Assembly: GCF_025060895.1 (NCBI RefSeq)
Contig: NZ_JANZKV010000201.1
Span: forward strand, 1-36,302
Reading direction: 5' to 3'
Length of the DNA stretch: 36,302 bases
Origin: Stieleria sedimenti
GTDB lineage: Bacteria > Planctomycetota > Planctomycetia > Pirellulales > Pirellulaceae
Below, piece by piece: positions 26,598-36,028 of the stretch. The notes under the pieces are model-generated. The model made no database searches. It was not told the origin of the DNA and was given only the letters and a program-made list of their open reading frames with translations. The translations under genes and the position numbers were made by a program. Every line of letters starts with the position of its first letter. Position 1 is the stretch's first letter.

Positions 26598-29500
26598 TCC
26601 TCAAACAGACCGTCAAACAGTTCGCGGTTGCCGGCTCTGGCTTGTTGGACCAACGCTTCGATCATCTTCGGATCGGATTCATTCATCAAAAAGGCCAGAT
26701 CGCGCATCTTGGATTCTTGATCGGGCAACTCATGACGTGCCGAAACATTCATCAGTCGCAGATTGGCTTCGACGCGCCGTAGTGTGCGATAGTTGTTGAT
26801 CAGCCGTAGCGACGTGTCGGCGGGCAACAGATCCGCATCGGCCAACCGTTGCAGCGCATCGATCGTGCCGGTGGCGTGAATGTCGGGATGCAATCGAATA
26901 TGTTCAAGTGTCAGCATTTGGGCGACGAACTCGACGTCGACGGTCCCCCCGATGCCACGTTTCAAGTTTTCTTCGCTGGCCGTTTGCTGCATCCGCAAAC
27001 GCAATTCGCGGATCTCCTGAGCCATGGCGGGTCGCCACTCGGTGCCGCGTAGGATTCCCAATAAGGTATCGCTGGTGTGCTTGCGGACGTGTCGTGAACC
27101 GGAGATCACTCGAGCCTTACAGAGCGCCAACCGCTGCCACAGCGGAGCCATGCCACGCTGGAATCGGTTGGTGAACTGGTCCAGCGAAACCGCCAACACG
27201 CCTTCTTCGCCGGTCGGTCTGAGCCGTCCATCGAGCTCGTACAATCGCCCATATTCGCCGGGGCGGTTGACCCGCGACATGATCGCCGAGGTCAACTGGT
27301 TGAAGAACTGGGCATTGGTGATCGTCTTGCGCGGCCCGCCGACACGTCGCCGGGTTTCGCCGTCGCCGGTGTACAAGAAAACGACGTCGAGATCGCTGTG
27401 GTAATTCGGCTCGCGTCCGCCGAACTTTCCCAGCGCCACGGCAATCAACTCCGCCGGCTGACCGTCCGGGCCGATCGGATCACCGAATCGCATCGCCAGC
27501 TGTTCCTGCTCGTACTCGGCGACTCGCCGCACGCAGGCTTCGGCGGTATCGGCGAGCGAACGGTGGGTCGCCTGAACGGACTCCTTGCCGAGGATGTCTC
27601 GCACGCCGATCATCAGGTGCGCGCTGTTTTTGAAGCCGTGCAAGACCACGTCGATGTCGGTGGCACGTCGACACAGATCGATCGATCGTGCGTCCAATCG
27701 CTGGGCCGAGGGCAGACGATTCATCAGCAACGAATCGATCAACTCGTCGATCATGCCGGGCATCTCGATCAAGATGCTGCTCAAATACGGCGTCGCGGCG
27801 CACATCCGAATCATCAACTGCATCGTTGCACGATTGGTTCCGAACAATTCCCACAGACTGGATTTGCCGCCGATCGATTCGGCCACGTCGGCCAGCGTCA
27901 CCAACGTCCGGTCGGGGTCGGGCGTGGTCGCGATCTCCGCCAACAGGTGAGGCGCCAGCGAGGCAAGAAAATGGCGACATCGTCGGCTGGAAAGAAACTG
28001 GATGGATTCGGTCGCCAGTGAATTGAGGTACTCCATCGCTCGATCGGGATCACGCAGCGAATGACGTGACAGGGTTTGACGGACCAACTCGGGATCCGGT
28101 GACGGATCGAGCACCAGTTCGGTCTCGATCGCAAAATCCTGTGGCGAATCCGAATCCTCATCCGAAGGCGCGTCGACCATCAGGTGATTGAGCACTTTCC
28201 GGTTCAGCTGGAAGGTCTCGCGCAACTGGGCTTGGAACCGTTCCAGATCGCCGGATTTTCCTTGCGCGTCACGGATACCGAGATGCCAAGCGACGCGTCG
28301 TCGCATCAGGTCATCGTTCGGCAAGCAACTGGTCGAACGGCCGAACATCACGGACAACTGATGCTGCAATCGACAGAGTCGGGCGTAGCCCTTGGACAAC
28401 AGGCTGCCTTCCTGATGCGTCAGACAACCTTCACGTTCCAACGCGTTGATCGCTTCGGCCGTGCTGCCGACACGAACGGACTTGATATCGCCGCCGTGCA
28501 ACAGTTGAAGGAACTGGACCATCAATTCGATATCGCGTCGACCGCCGGGCGCCATCAAGACGTCGTCACCCTCGGAATGCTGCGAATCAAAGCGACGCTG
28601 CAGTTTTCGTCGCAGCGAACGCACTTCGGCAAAGTCTTGTCGACTCATGAACCGCCGATAGATCCACGGTTCCAGTCGGCCCAGGAAATCGTTCCCCAAG
28701 GAATGATCGCCCGCGACCACTCGAGCCTTGGTCAATTTGATCCGCTGCCACGTCCGCCCTTCCGATTCCAACCGTCGTGCGGTCAGGGAACTGCTGCCGA
28801 TGACGACATCCGACCCGAGTGGTCGAAACGAGGTGTCGATCGCGATGTTTAGTGCCGCGGCATCTTCGGAGCTGACCAACGCAATCACATCGGCGACCAC
28901 CTGCCGAACGAACTCGTGGTGCGATTCATTTTTTTCTTCGATCGCGTCGTACAAGAACAACAACTCCAACGGGCTGCCGTACCCCATCTCCGTTCCGCCC
29001 AAGTGCTCCAAGCCGATCACGGCCAAGCGGACGGTCTGGCCGTCAATGCGTCGCGGCAACCCGACGCGTTCGGTTTGACGCCGCAGCACAAATTTTAACG
29101 CCGCCTCCAAAACCGCATCGGCCACAAACGCCAGTTGCTGGCCGACGTGATCGGGACTCAGATCGCGGACAAATTCGCCATAGGCGATGCGAACGATTTC
29201 GCGGCTGGTGAATTTCCGGATCGCCAACGCGGCGCGACTGGGGCTTTCGAGCATTTCGAGTTCGGCGACCAATTCGTCGACCAGGAACTTTCGCTCGGCC
29301 GGTTGGCCGTCGCTGGCCCGCATCAAATCAAAACTTTCCGGATCGGCAATCAAACGATTGGCCAGCGTTTGGCTGGTGGCAAAGATTTGAAGCAAGGCCG
29401 ACAATGCCGCCTCGTCACGTTCGAATAACGATAACAGTGACGTCGGCGAACGGCTGGCAGTGATGAAACGATCCAGGTTTTTGACAGTCGCGTCGAGATC

Positions 29501-29707
29501 GTCCAGTTCGTCAAAGTGACGCTGCAAACGATCGCGCAGCGTTTCCAGCAGGTCCGACGGCGCACCACAGTTCCAGATCGACAGTAAATGCTGCCGCGTG
29601 GTTGCCCAATGGTTCACTCGACTGGCGTCGATCCAATCGAAGGCGGAGTCGTCGGCGCCGGAGTGGTCCGAGGGCTGGTTGGTCGAAGGCGGCGTGGGCG
29701 GCTTCAC
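26594..29707 (-). CDS. glnE: Glutamine synthetase adenylyltransferase, deadenylylation site degenerate
   Basis: Regulates glutamine synthetase by AMP transfer, 1037 aa from a GTG start, a little longer than usual (about 950). Two nucleotidyltransferase domains are expected: N-terminal adenylyl-removing and C-terminal adenylyl-attaching. The C-terminal one is intact: GKFGGREPNYHSDLDVVFLY with Asp771 and Asp773, then YELDGRLRPTGEEG. In the N-terminal one, the matching segment reads GGTEMGYGSPLELLFLYD, with Pro246 and Glu248 where the two metal-binding Asp should be, and DTSFRP instead of DxRLRP at 290-295. The helical GlnD-UTase-like domains between them (APGGRRDIELMVQ at 385-397) are kept. The protein may adenylylate only. 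The TAG stop is part of a REP-like element. Confidence 0.92.
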   Translation of the reverse strand: MKPPTPPSTNQPSDHSGADDSAFDWIDASRVNHWATTRQHLLSIWNCGAPSDLLETLRDRLQRHFDELDDLDATVKNLDRFITASRSPTSLLSLFERDEAALSALLQIFATSQTLANRLIADPESFDLMRASDGQPAERKFLVDELVAELEMLESPSRAALAIRKFTSREIVRIAYGEFVRDLSPDHVGQQLAFVADAVLEAALKFVLRRQTERVGLPRRIDGQTVRLAVIGLEHLGGTEMGYGSPLELLFLYDAIEEKNESHHEFVRQVVADVIALVSSEDAAALNIAIDTSFRPLGSDVVIGSSSLTARRLESEGRTWQRIKLTKARVVAGDHSLGNDFLGRLEPWIYRRFMSRQDFAEVRSLRRKLQRRFDSQHSEGDDVLMAPGGRRDIELMVQFLQLLHGGDIKSVRVGSTAEAINALEREGCLTHQEGSLLSKGYARLCRLQHQLSVMFGRSTSCLPNDDLMRRRVAWHLGIRDAQGKSGDLERFQAQLRETFQLNRKVLNHLMVDAPSDEDSDSPQDFAIETELVLDPSPDPELVRQTLSRHSLRDPDRAMEYLNSLATESIQFLSSRRCRHFLASLAPHLLAEIATTPDPDRTLVTLADVAESIGGKSSLWELFGTNRATMQLMIRMCAATPYLSSILIEMPGMIDELIDSLLMNRLPSAQRLDARSIDLCRRATDIDVVLHGFKNSAHLMIGVRDILGKESVQATHRSLADTAEACVRRVAEYEQEQLAMRFGDPIGPDGQPAELIAVALGKFGGREPNYHSDLDVVFLYTGDGETRRRVGGPRKTITNAQFFNQLTSAIMSRVNRPGEYGRLYELDGRLRPTGEEGVLAVSLDQFTNRFQRGMAPLWQRLALCKARVISGSRHVRKHTSDTLLGILRGTEWRPAMAQEIRELRLRMQQTASEENLKRGIGGTVDVEFVAQMLTLEHIRLHPDIHATGTIDALQRLADADLLPADTSLRLINNYRTLRRVEANLRLMNVSARHELPDQESKMRDLAFLMNESDPKMIEALVQQARAGNRELFDGLFED

Positions 29708-30226
29708 GGAGGAATCGTCCTGAGCGAGGAATCGGAATCAATAAGGAAGCGCCTACCGCCACGCCACGACGGGTCCCCCCCGCTGCTGCACGACGATTCA
29801 ACAGAACCCGTCGGCTTGGCAAAAAAGCAAGGGAACTCTCCGTAGCATGCCCTAGTCTAAATTCCTGAGGGTTTTCCGTTAAGTCCGTGTCCGGCGACCT
29901 ACATTTGACAGACACCGGCTCAGCCAGGGGGCAAACGCGACCGTCTGGCTCAAGTGAACCGTTCGGTCCCACAGCACCCCAGGCTTCATGGTTGCTGGCG
30001 TCTGGAGGCCCAATGTTGCCACGTTGGTTGAGTTTTTGCGACGCCCCATCGTGGACATTTCGCAACACCCCAGGCCCGCCCCCTGCCGGCCTGATTGACG
30101 CAAACCCCACCCCACAAACGACTTGCAATGCTACATACGACCTCATCGACGGGGGTCGGCATCTTGGATGCTGTACCCCTCCCGGACCAGAACGAATATT
30201 CCAAGCCGGGATCAGAGGAGAAGTTG
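29708..30226. other. Divergent intergenic region of glnE and the sigma factor
   Basis: About 520 bases between the GTG of glnE and the ATG of the sigma gene. A TTGACA at 29905-29910 on the plus strand matches a -35 element, but no -10 lies 16-18 bases after it. The sigma gene frame is open upstream to 30095 without protein-like character. No repeat was recognised. Confidence 0.4.
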
Positions 30227-31804
30227 ATGGGAACCAGGATTAGCGGACGTAGCTTGCAAGACGATTCTTTCGCCGCAGAAGAATCGGTGGACCGCCGCTC
30301 TCGAGTGATGGGAGACGAATTTGCCGACCACCACCTGGAAGAGGCCCCCGCAGACTCTCGTGGCGTCGCCGACGAAATGGACGGCGACACCGATCCGACC
30401 GAAGACCCGGTGCGAATGTACTTGATGCAGATGGGTCAAATCCCCTTGCTGACACGCGACCAAGAAGTCTCCGCGGCCAAGCAAATCGAGCGCACCCGCG
30501 ACCGCTACCGCCACTGCATGCTGGCGACCGATTTCATGCTGCAGGGCTCCCTGAAACTGTTGCAGCAGGTCCGCGACAAGCAATTGCGATTGGATCGAAC
30601 GATCGAAGTCAGCGTGACCAACGCCGTCGAAAAGAAGGCGATCATGAAGCGGATCGTGCCCAACGTCCGCACGCTGGAACACCTGCTGAACCAAAACAAG
30701 GTGGATTACTTCACCGCCATCAACAAACGACTGCCGATGCGTCAACGACGTGCGGCTTGGAAGAACCTGGTGATCCGCCGAAACAAGGCCGTCCGCCTGG
30801 TCGAAGAGATGAATCTTCGTACCGGCAAGCTGCAACCGATTTTCCAAAAACTGGAAAAATCGTCGCGACGGATGAACGAGATCCGCAAACAACTTCGCGA
30901 AGGTTTGTCGTCGGACCTGCCCGGCATGCCTTCGGAGAAAGAACTCCGCAGCGAACTGAGCTATCTGATGCGGATGACCTACGAGTCGCCCAAAACGCTC
31001 GATCGCCGCGTCTTGTCTTGCGAAGCCCTTCGTGAAGATTACGAAGCGGCCAAGCGAGTCCTGTCGGCCGGCAACCTGCGACTGGTCGTGTCGATCGCCA
31101 AGAAGTATCGCAACCGTGGCCTGTCGTTCTTGGATCTGATCCAGGAAGGCAACACCGGGCTGATGCGAGCGGTCGACAAATTCGAACACGCCCGCGGATA
31201 CAAATTCAGCACCTACGCGACGTGGTGGATTCGACAGGCGATCACCCGCGCCATCGCCGACCAAAGCCGAACGATTCGCGTGCCCGTTCACATGATCGAC
31301 ACGATGAACAAGATCCGCCAAATCACCCGTGATCTGGTTCAAGAGAACGGACGCGAACCGACGGCCGAAGAAGTCTGTGCCCGCAGCGGCCTGAGCTTGG
31401 ACGACACCCGCGTAATCTTGAAGATGAGCCGTCAACCGCTGTCGTTGGACCAACCCGTCGGCGACCACGAGGACAGCGTCTTCGGCGAGTTCTTGCAAGA
31501 TCACCGCGACGACGATCCGTTGCTGGAAACCAATCGCCAAGCCTTGAAGGCTCAGATCGATCTGGCCATGGAAACGCTCAACTACCGCGAACGAGAAATC
31601 TTGCGACTGCGTTACGGCCTGGCCGACGGCTACACCTACACGCTCGAAGAAGTCGGACGGATCTTTCAAGTCACCCGCGAACGCGTCCGTCAAATCGAAA
31701 GCAAGGCGGTTCGCAAACTGCAACAACCGTATCGCGCTCGATCCTTGGCAAGCTTCCTCGACGGAGCCGACTTGGCACTGATCGAAGGCGGCGAACCGGT
31801 TTAA
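30227..31804 (+). CDS. rpoD: RNA polymerase sigma-70 factor, primary type
   Basis: Sigma factor that directs RNA polymerase to promoters, 525 aa. The start at 30227 has GAGGAG 6 bases upstream, a very good site, so I reject the longer frame from 30095. Region 1.2 is at about 59-90 ([20 protein letters not shown]), followed by a non-conserved region of nearly 190 residues rich in Arg/Lys. Regions 2.1-2.4 span about 281-355 ([18 protein letters not shown], then [20 protein letters not shown]), nearly the same as the -10-binding segment of E. coli sigma70. Region 3 follows, and region 4.2 has [20 protein letters not shown], the -35 helix-turn-helix. The long form of region 1.1 is lacking. Conservation of 2.4 and 4.2 favours the housekeeping factor, though planctomycetes can carry paralogues. 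Confidence 0.92.
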   Translation: MGTRISGRSLQDDSFAAEESVDRRSRVMGDEFADHHLEEAPADSRGVADEMDGDTDPTEDPVRMYLMQMGQIPLLTRDQEVSAAKQIERTRDRYRHCMLATDFMLQGSLKLLQQVRDKQLRLDRTIEVSVTNAVEKKAIMKRIVPNVRTLEHLLNQNKVDYFTAINKRLPMRQRRAAWKNLVIRRNKAVRLVEEMNLRTGKLQPIFQKLEKSSRRMNEIRKQLREGLSSDLPGMPSEKELRSELSYLMRMTYESPKTLDRRVLSCEALREDYEAAKRVLSAGNLRLVVSIAKKYRNRGLSFLDLIQEGNTGLMRAVDKFEHARGYKFSTYATWWIRQAITRAIADQSRTIRVPVHMIDTMNKIRQITRDLVQENGREPTAEEVCARSGLSLDDTRVILKMSRQPLSLDQPVGDHEDSVFGEFLQDHRDDDPLLETNRQALKAQIDLAMETLNYREREILRLRYGLADGYTYTLEEVGRIFQVTRERVRQIESKAVRKLQQPYRARSLASFLDGADLALIEGGEPV

Positions 31805-31825
31805 AAGACCGTCCAGACCGCGTGA

Positions 31826-32188
31826 CTACTTGCGGCGAAACGCTCTGGCCAACGCCGAAATCGTGATCAATCCTCCGACGATCGGAATCGCCGGAATGAT
31901 CAACTTGGGCTGGGCGGCAAGCACCACGAGGGCGATCACGCCGATCACCGGTGCACTTGCCGGCAACCATTTGGCCGGTCGCTTCAGCGAAGGCCAGGCC
32001 AACCACAGCGCCCCCAGCACCAACCCGATCCGACCGCATGCGGCCGCCATGAACTCCGCGGTGCTGCCGGATCCAAACCACCACGCCAACAGCGACGCGC
32101 TCAACATGGCGATCGCCATCGCCAGCGCCATCCTGCGTCGGATCTCAGACGGCGAGTTCGTTTCAGACGTTGTTTCACGACGAGGCAT
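31826..32188 (-). CDS. Small membrane protein of unknown function
   Basis: Not recognised. The 120-aa protein has a polar N-terminus (MPRRETTSETNSPSEIRRRM) and three to five hydrophobic segments: ALAMAIAMLSASLLAWWFG, AACGRIGLVLGALWLAWPSL, PVIGVIALVVLAAQPKLIIP and IVGGLITISALA. It ends AFRRK, so positive charges flank the membrane part. Its ATG overlaps the end of the upstream permease gene by 14 bases, a sign of translational coupling and of a joint role, perhaps as an accessory subunit. The longer frame from 32305 is a shadow of the permease gene. Confidence 0.75.
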   Translation of the reverse strand: MPRRETTSETNSPSEIRRRMALAMAIAMLSASLLAWWFGSGSTAEFMAAACGRIGLVLGALWLAWPSLKRPAKWLPASAPVIGVIALVVLAAQPKLIIPAIPIVGGLITISALARAFRRK

Positions 32189-33872
32189 CGGTGTCCAATT
32201 CTTGTTCAGGTTCTGATTCCAGCGGAGCCCGATCGCCCTGACCGGCGGGCAGCCAACGTCGCCAGGCCAACAGCAGCACGCCGACGACCGCGTAGCCCGC
32301 GGCAAACTCGAACACCTTGGACCGACTTTCCGGCCCCAGCACGATCGTTTCCCAGTGCTCCGGACCCAGCGGCAGAAACAGCCGATTGCCTTCCAACGGC
32401 GAATGCATCAGGCCAAACAGCGTGAACACCCCGCACACCAGGAACACGATTCCCGCCGTCCGCAAATTGCGATCGATCGACGCGGCCAACCCCCAGGCCC
32501 ACAACAAGCTGGTCAAGATGAACCCGCTTCCCAACATCGAAATGGTCGCAAAGCTTTCTTGAAACACGGGACTGAGATCGGACACCGAGATGCCCGCCTC
32601 ACGCAAGGCCTGGTCGCTCAAAATCTGCCCGCTGAAATTCAAGACCAACGCGGCCAGCGCCGGCAAACACGCGATCGCGACCGCCGCGTAGTGCCGCTTG
32701 GGCGTCGCCGAAAAACTTTGCGCGGTGATTTCCAAGCCGATGAAGACCAAGATCGGCAGCACCGCCGGTTTGGGGATGATGTCGTTGAGGAAGGTGAAGT
32801 ACCCGATCAGCCCCGCCGATCCGATCACCAACGCGGTCCCCAACGTGTATCCCGCCCGGCCTCCCATCGCTTTGTAAGCGGGGTGGCCGATGTAGGGCGT
32901 CGTCTGAATCACCCCACCGGATAGCCCGGCCAGCAACGTCGCGACCGCTTCCACCCCGATCACCGTCGGGGTGTGATAAGAATCGCCCGCCGCTGCGGCA
33001 CTCTCGGTGCAATCGATTCCCCCGACGACCGTGGCGATCGCAAAGGGCAAGGCGATGGGAAGATACGGCACCGCATCAGGCCACGCGGAAATCCAGCTGC
33101 CGTCCCAGCACTCCATCCACCGCGTCGGAAACCACTCGATCGTGCTCATGCTGGGGAAATGATAGCCGTCCGCTCCCAACCCACACATCAGATAATAGAT
33201 CAGCCCGGCGACCACCAGCGCCCCCAGGGTGCCGGGGACCCGGCCGGGCAGCGGAATCCGCGCGATCAACGTCGTCAGCACGATGGCCAAAGCGACGAGC
33301 CCCGGCAGCGGCCGAGCGAGAATCTCCGACAACGGCAAAAAGCTGATCAACGCCAACGCGATCGCCGCCAATGACCCTAACAATCCGGCGCGGGGGACGA
33401 CGCGCCGCACCCAATTGGACGCCGGCGCCATGACGAGTTTCAAAACACCGCTCATCACGATGCACCAAATCCCGATGTGCCAGGTGCGATACGCCGCATC
33501 GATCTCCGACAGCCCCAGTGAATCGACCCCTTGGCGAAACGATGGGCCCAGGATCAACAGACAGACGCCGAACACGCTGGGCGTATCCAGACCGAGTGGC
33601 ATGGCCGTCACGTCGCTGGAATTTTTCTTCCGCGCCAACCGGAACGCGAAATACACGAAGGCCAAATCGCCGACCAGAACCCCCAACGCGGTGCCCGGCA
33701 CCAACGCCGAAATCGCGAACTCGGTGGGGAACCCGAACCCGCTCAGCAGGATGACGACCAGAAACAATCCGGTCAGATTATCCAACATCAGCCCAAAGAA
33801 TGCGTTCACATCACCGGGCGTCAACCACTGGTAGCGATGGGCGTGTGGAGCCGTTTGATTCGATGCGTTCAA
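32175..33872 (-). CDS. NCS2/AzgA-like nucleobase permease family protein
   Basis: Polytopic cytoplasmic-membrane transporter, 565 aa, with about 12-14 hydrophobic helices. The start WLTPGDVNAFFGLMLDNLTG, the loop ALPFAIATVVGGIDCTESAA, and SGGVIQTTPYIGHPAYKAMGG recall the xanthine/uracil permease superfamily (AzgA branch and the related SulP-like fold), with family-typical half-helix positions. The C-terminal 25 residues are acidic and soluble. The substrate is not certain; purines, pyrimidines or an organic anion are possible. The start is TTG at 33872, as the only start before the first conserved segment; no strong ribosome-binding site is seen. It overlaps the small membrane protein gene. 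Confidence 0.82.
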   Translation of the reverse strand: MNASNQTAPHAHRYQWLTPGDVNAFFGLMLDNLTGLFLVVILLSGFGFPTEFAISALVPGTALGVLVGDLAFVYFAFRLARKKNSSDVTAMPLGLDTPSVFGVCLLILGPSFRQGVDSLGLSEIDAAYRTWHIGIWCIVMSGVLKLVMAPASNWVRRVVPRAGLLGSLAAIALALISFLPLSEILARPLPGLVALAIVLTTLIARIPLPGRVPGTLGALVVAGLIYYLMCGLGADGYHFPSMSTIEWFPTRWMECWDGSWISAWPDAVPYLPIALPFAIATVVGGIDCTESAAAAGDSYHTPTVIGVEAVATLLAGLSGGVIQTTPYIGHPAYKAMGGRAGYTLGTALVIGSAGLIGYFTFLNDIIPKPAVLPILVFIGLEITAQSFSATPKRHYAAVAIACLPALAALVLNFSGQILSDQALREAGISVSDLSPVFQESFATISMLGSGFILTSLLWAWGLAASIDRNLRTAGIVFLVCGVFTLFGLMHSPLEGNRLFLPLGPEHWETIVLGPESRSKVFEFAAGYAVVGVLLLAWRRWLPAGQGDRAPLESEPEQELDTDASS

Positions 33873-34032
33873 TGGAAATCCATGAGAAAACGTTTTGATG
33901 CCACCCTTCGCCTCGCTCCAGGCGTTTTATCCCTGAAATCAGCCTGCAACTAGCCGTTTGGACACCGCCGGTCGACAATTCAGCCAAAAAGCGCTTTGAC
34001 GAATGGGGCAATTGGCGAGATAATGGGTTTCG

Positions 34033-34085
34033 CGGTGCACAAAGATTCCCGGTGCACAGCGGCGGTTTTGACGCTCTTTTGACGC
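34033..34085 (+). promoter_or_regulatory. Paired direct repeats upstream of the ECF sigma gene
   Basis: CGGTGCACA occurs at 34033-34041 and 34050-34058 (17 bases apart), and TTTTGACGC at 34066-34074 and 34077-34085 (11 bases apart, about one helical turn). Both pairs lie 60-110 bases before the ECF start, in the gap divergent to the permease gene. They look like regulator or sigma binding sites. Chance is possible for 9-mers, but two adjacent pairs are unusual. Confidence 0.45.
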
Positions 34086-34142
34086 GTGCTGTGGACCGCT
34101 TGTTTCCCTTAAACACTTGTCCGCTCATCGGAACCTCGGCTC

Positions 34143-34787
34143 ATGTCTTCCACCACCGCTGCTGTCCATTCCGCTTCGGCCACCGAAAGCGATGAATTGA
34201 GCGACGAGGCGTTGCTGGCCGCCTATCGGAACAGCGGTGATCGAACGCTGTTCAATCAGTTGATGGGTCGCTACCAGCGTGAAATCTACAGCTACCTGCG
34301 CCGCTACATCGGCAGCACCGAGATGGCCGAAGACGCGTTTCAGGGGACCTTTTTGCAGGTCCACCTGAAGTGCCAACAGTTTGACAGCTCGCGCCGGTTC
34401 CGCCCCTGGTTGTACGCGATCGCGACCAACCAGGCGATCGATGTCCAGCGGCGCAACAAACGGCACCGGATGGTCAGCCTGGATCGCACCCCGAACGACT
34501 CCGAACAGCGCAACGCCAGTTGGGCCGAAAAACTGGTCGGTGGAACGCCCGACCCCCTGGCCGCGGCGGCCTCGCAGGAAAACGGCGACTGGATGAAAGA
34601 ATCGATTTCATCGCTCGGCCAGCCCATGCAGCAGGTGATTCAGTTGGTCTATTACCAAGGGCTGAAGTACCGGGAGGCGGCGGAAATCCTGGGAATCCCG
34701 GTGGGGACGGTCAAAAGCCGCCTGCACGCCGCCGTCCAGCGATTGGGCGTGATGTGGGAAGACTCCCACGCCCCCTCGGACGATTGA
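34143..34787 (+). CDS. ECF-type RNA polymerase sigma factor
   Basis: Extracytoplasmic-function (group 4) sigma factor, 214 aa. Region 2 is at about residues 36-105: FNQLMGRYQREIYSYLRRYI, then AEDAFQGTFLQVHLKC and FRPWLYAIATNQAIDVQRR. Region 4 at about 150-205 has VIQLVYYQGLKYREAAEILG followed by IPVGTVKSRLHAAVQRL, the -35 recognition helix-turn-helix. Regions 1 and 3 are absent, as is normal. The linker between regions 2 and 4 is about 50 residues. The downstream gene encodes a membrane protein with an anti-sigma-like N-terminus, 176 bases away; together they would form a regulated pair. Confidence 0.93.
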   Translation: MSSTTAAVHSASATESDELSDEALLAAYRNSGDRTLFNQLMGRYQREIYSYLRRYIGSTEMAEDAFQGTFLQVHLKCQQFDSSRRFRPWLYAIATNQAIDVQRRNKRHRMVSLDRTPNDSEQRNASWAEKLVGGTPDPLAAAASQENGDWMKESISSLGQPMQQVIQLVYYQGLKYREAAEILGIPVGTVKSRLHAAVQRLGVMWEDSHAPSDD

Positions 34788-34963
34788 GTAGAATCAACGA
34801 GCACCGCCGCTGCGGGGACGCGCGCCAGACCGGCTTGGCCTGACGAACCTGCCGAGTCCCGCCGAACCGGTTGAGTCGACTGTGCGTAGGATTGAACAAC
34901 ACTCGCCCATCGCTGCGACCGCAGCAGAGTCAGACTTTCATTCGCCCGCCGCATTTCCTGCCG

Positions 34964-36028
34964 ATGCACGAAGATCTGCTTGGATACCTTCTCGGAGCCC
35001 TTGAGCCAGACGAAATGCAACGCGTTTCCGACTGGCTACGCGACCATCCCGAGGGTCGGGAACAGCTCGCAGAAATCGAGCGGAGCCTGAAACCGCTGGA
35101 AGAAAGTTTTGAAGCGGTAGAAGGTCCCAGTGATGACCTGTTGGCCCGAACGTTGGCCGCAATCCCCGACGGTATCCCGCCGACGGACGACACGCCCACG
35201 GATCCTCCGGTGATGTTGACCGATGTGGATCTATCGGGCGAAGCCGGAGCGGGCGGCAATCGCTGGAACGTGATGGATTCGATCGGCGGCCTGCTCTCGG
35301 TCGCCACGTTGTTGGCGCTGCTCTTGCCGACGATCGCCGCAGGCAGGTTCGAGGCCCGGAAAGTGGCCTGCGAGGACCGCCTGCGCCGCAATTGGACCGC
35401 GCTGATGCAATACGTTTATCGCAGTGAACACGGGCGACTGCCCGAAGTCGCCGAGTCGGGACCGGAAGCCTTCGCCGGAATGTTCGCCATCCGACTCGCC
35501 GATGCGGGATTGCTGGACGACGTCGATCAACGCTGGTGCCCCTCGGCTGACTTGCCGGTGCTCAACGATGCCGACGGTTCCGGCCCAACTGAACCCTCCC
35601 CGCTGGTTTCACTTTCGACATTGCCATCGGTGGAGTCGCTTCACAAACTTTCGCCCGATGACTTGAAACGGGTCCAACAACTCGCCGGTGGCCACTACGC
35701 CTACACCCTCGGTGTGATTGGCGATCAAGGGTTTTCGTCGCCGCGTTTCGAGGCCCGATCGTCGTTCGCCGTGATGGCCGACGCTCCACTGGAACACGCC
35801 ATGACCGCGGACCAGCCGGCGAAGATGCGATTCAGTCACAGCGGCCAGGGCATCAACGTGTTGTACGAGGACGGCAGCATTCGCTTCATCCGCGCCGACG
35901 CCCTCGGCTCGATGCCCGACCACCCGTTCTTCAATCACCTCGGGGCGAGCGAAGCGGGTGTCAACATCGACGATGCCAGCCTGTCACCGAGCTGGCGGGC
36001 ACCGTTCTCGATTTCCATCCAACGCTAG
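34964..36028 (+). CDS. Putative membrane anti-sigma factor with pseudopilin-like C-terminal domain
   Basis: A 354-aa protein from the ATG at 34964. Residues 1-50 (MHEDLLGYLLGALEPDEMQR, then DWLRDHPEGREQLAEIE) look like the sigma-binding region of anti-sigma factors, without the zinc-binding His-Cys-Cys. A membrane helix spans about 106-127. It is followed by ARKVACEDRLRRNWTALMQY and YRSEHGRLP, which parallel the post-helix part of type IV pseudopilins and DUF1559 proteins (RxxxCxxNL-Q-A-Y--GRxP). Near the end FSHSGQGINVLYEDGSIRFI (from 290) is the DUF1559-type H-x-G/DGS motif. The N-terminal half would be cytoplasmic and the rest outside. The sigma gene is just upstream. The anti-sigma role is inferred from position and the N-terminal pattern. 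Confidence 0.75.
   Translation: MHEDLLGYLLGALEPDEMQRVSDWLRDHPEGREQLAEIERSLKPLEESFEAVEGPSDDLLARTLAAIPDGIPPTDDTPTDPPVMLTDVDLSGEAGAGGNRWNVMDSIGGLLSVATLLALLLPTIAAGRFEARKVACEDRLRRNWTALMQYVYRSEHGRLPEVAESGPEAFAGMFAIRLADAGLLDDVDQRWCPSADLPVLNDADGSGPTEPSPLVSLSTLPSVESLHKLSPDDLKRVQQLAGGHYAYTLGVIGDQGFSSPRFEARSSFAVMADAPLEHAMTADQPAKMRFSHSGQGINVLYEDGSIRFIRADALGSMPDHPFFNHLGASEAGVNIDDASLSPSWRAPFSISIQR

Noticed and set aside
29905..29910. TTGACA as a -35 element for the sigma gene
   Set aside because: No -10-like hexamer at 16-18 bases, and it is over 300 bases from the start codon.
30212..31726. 504-aa minus-strand frame opposite the sigma factor
   Set aside because: Antisense shadow of the highly conserved rpoD-type gene.
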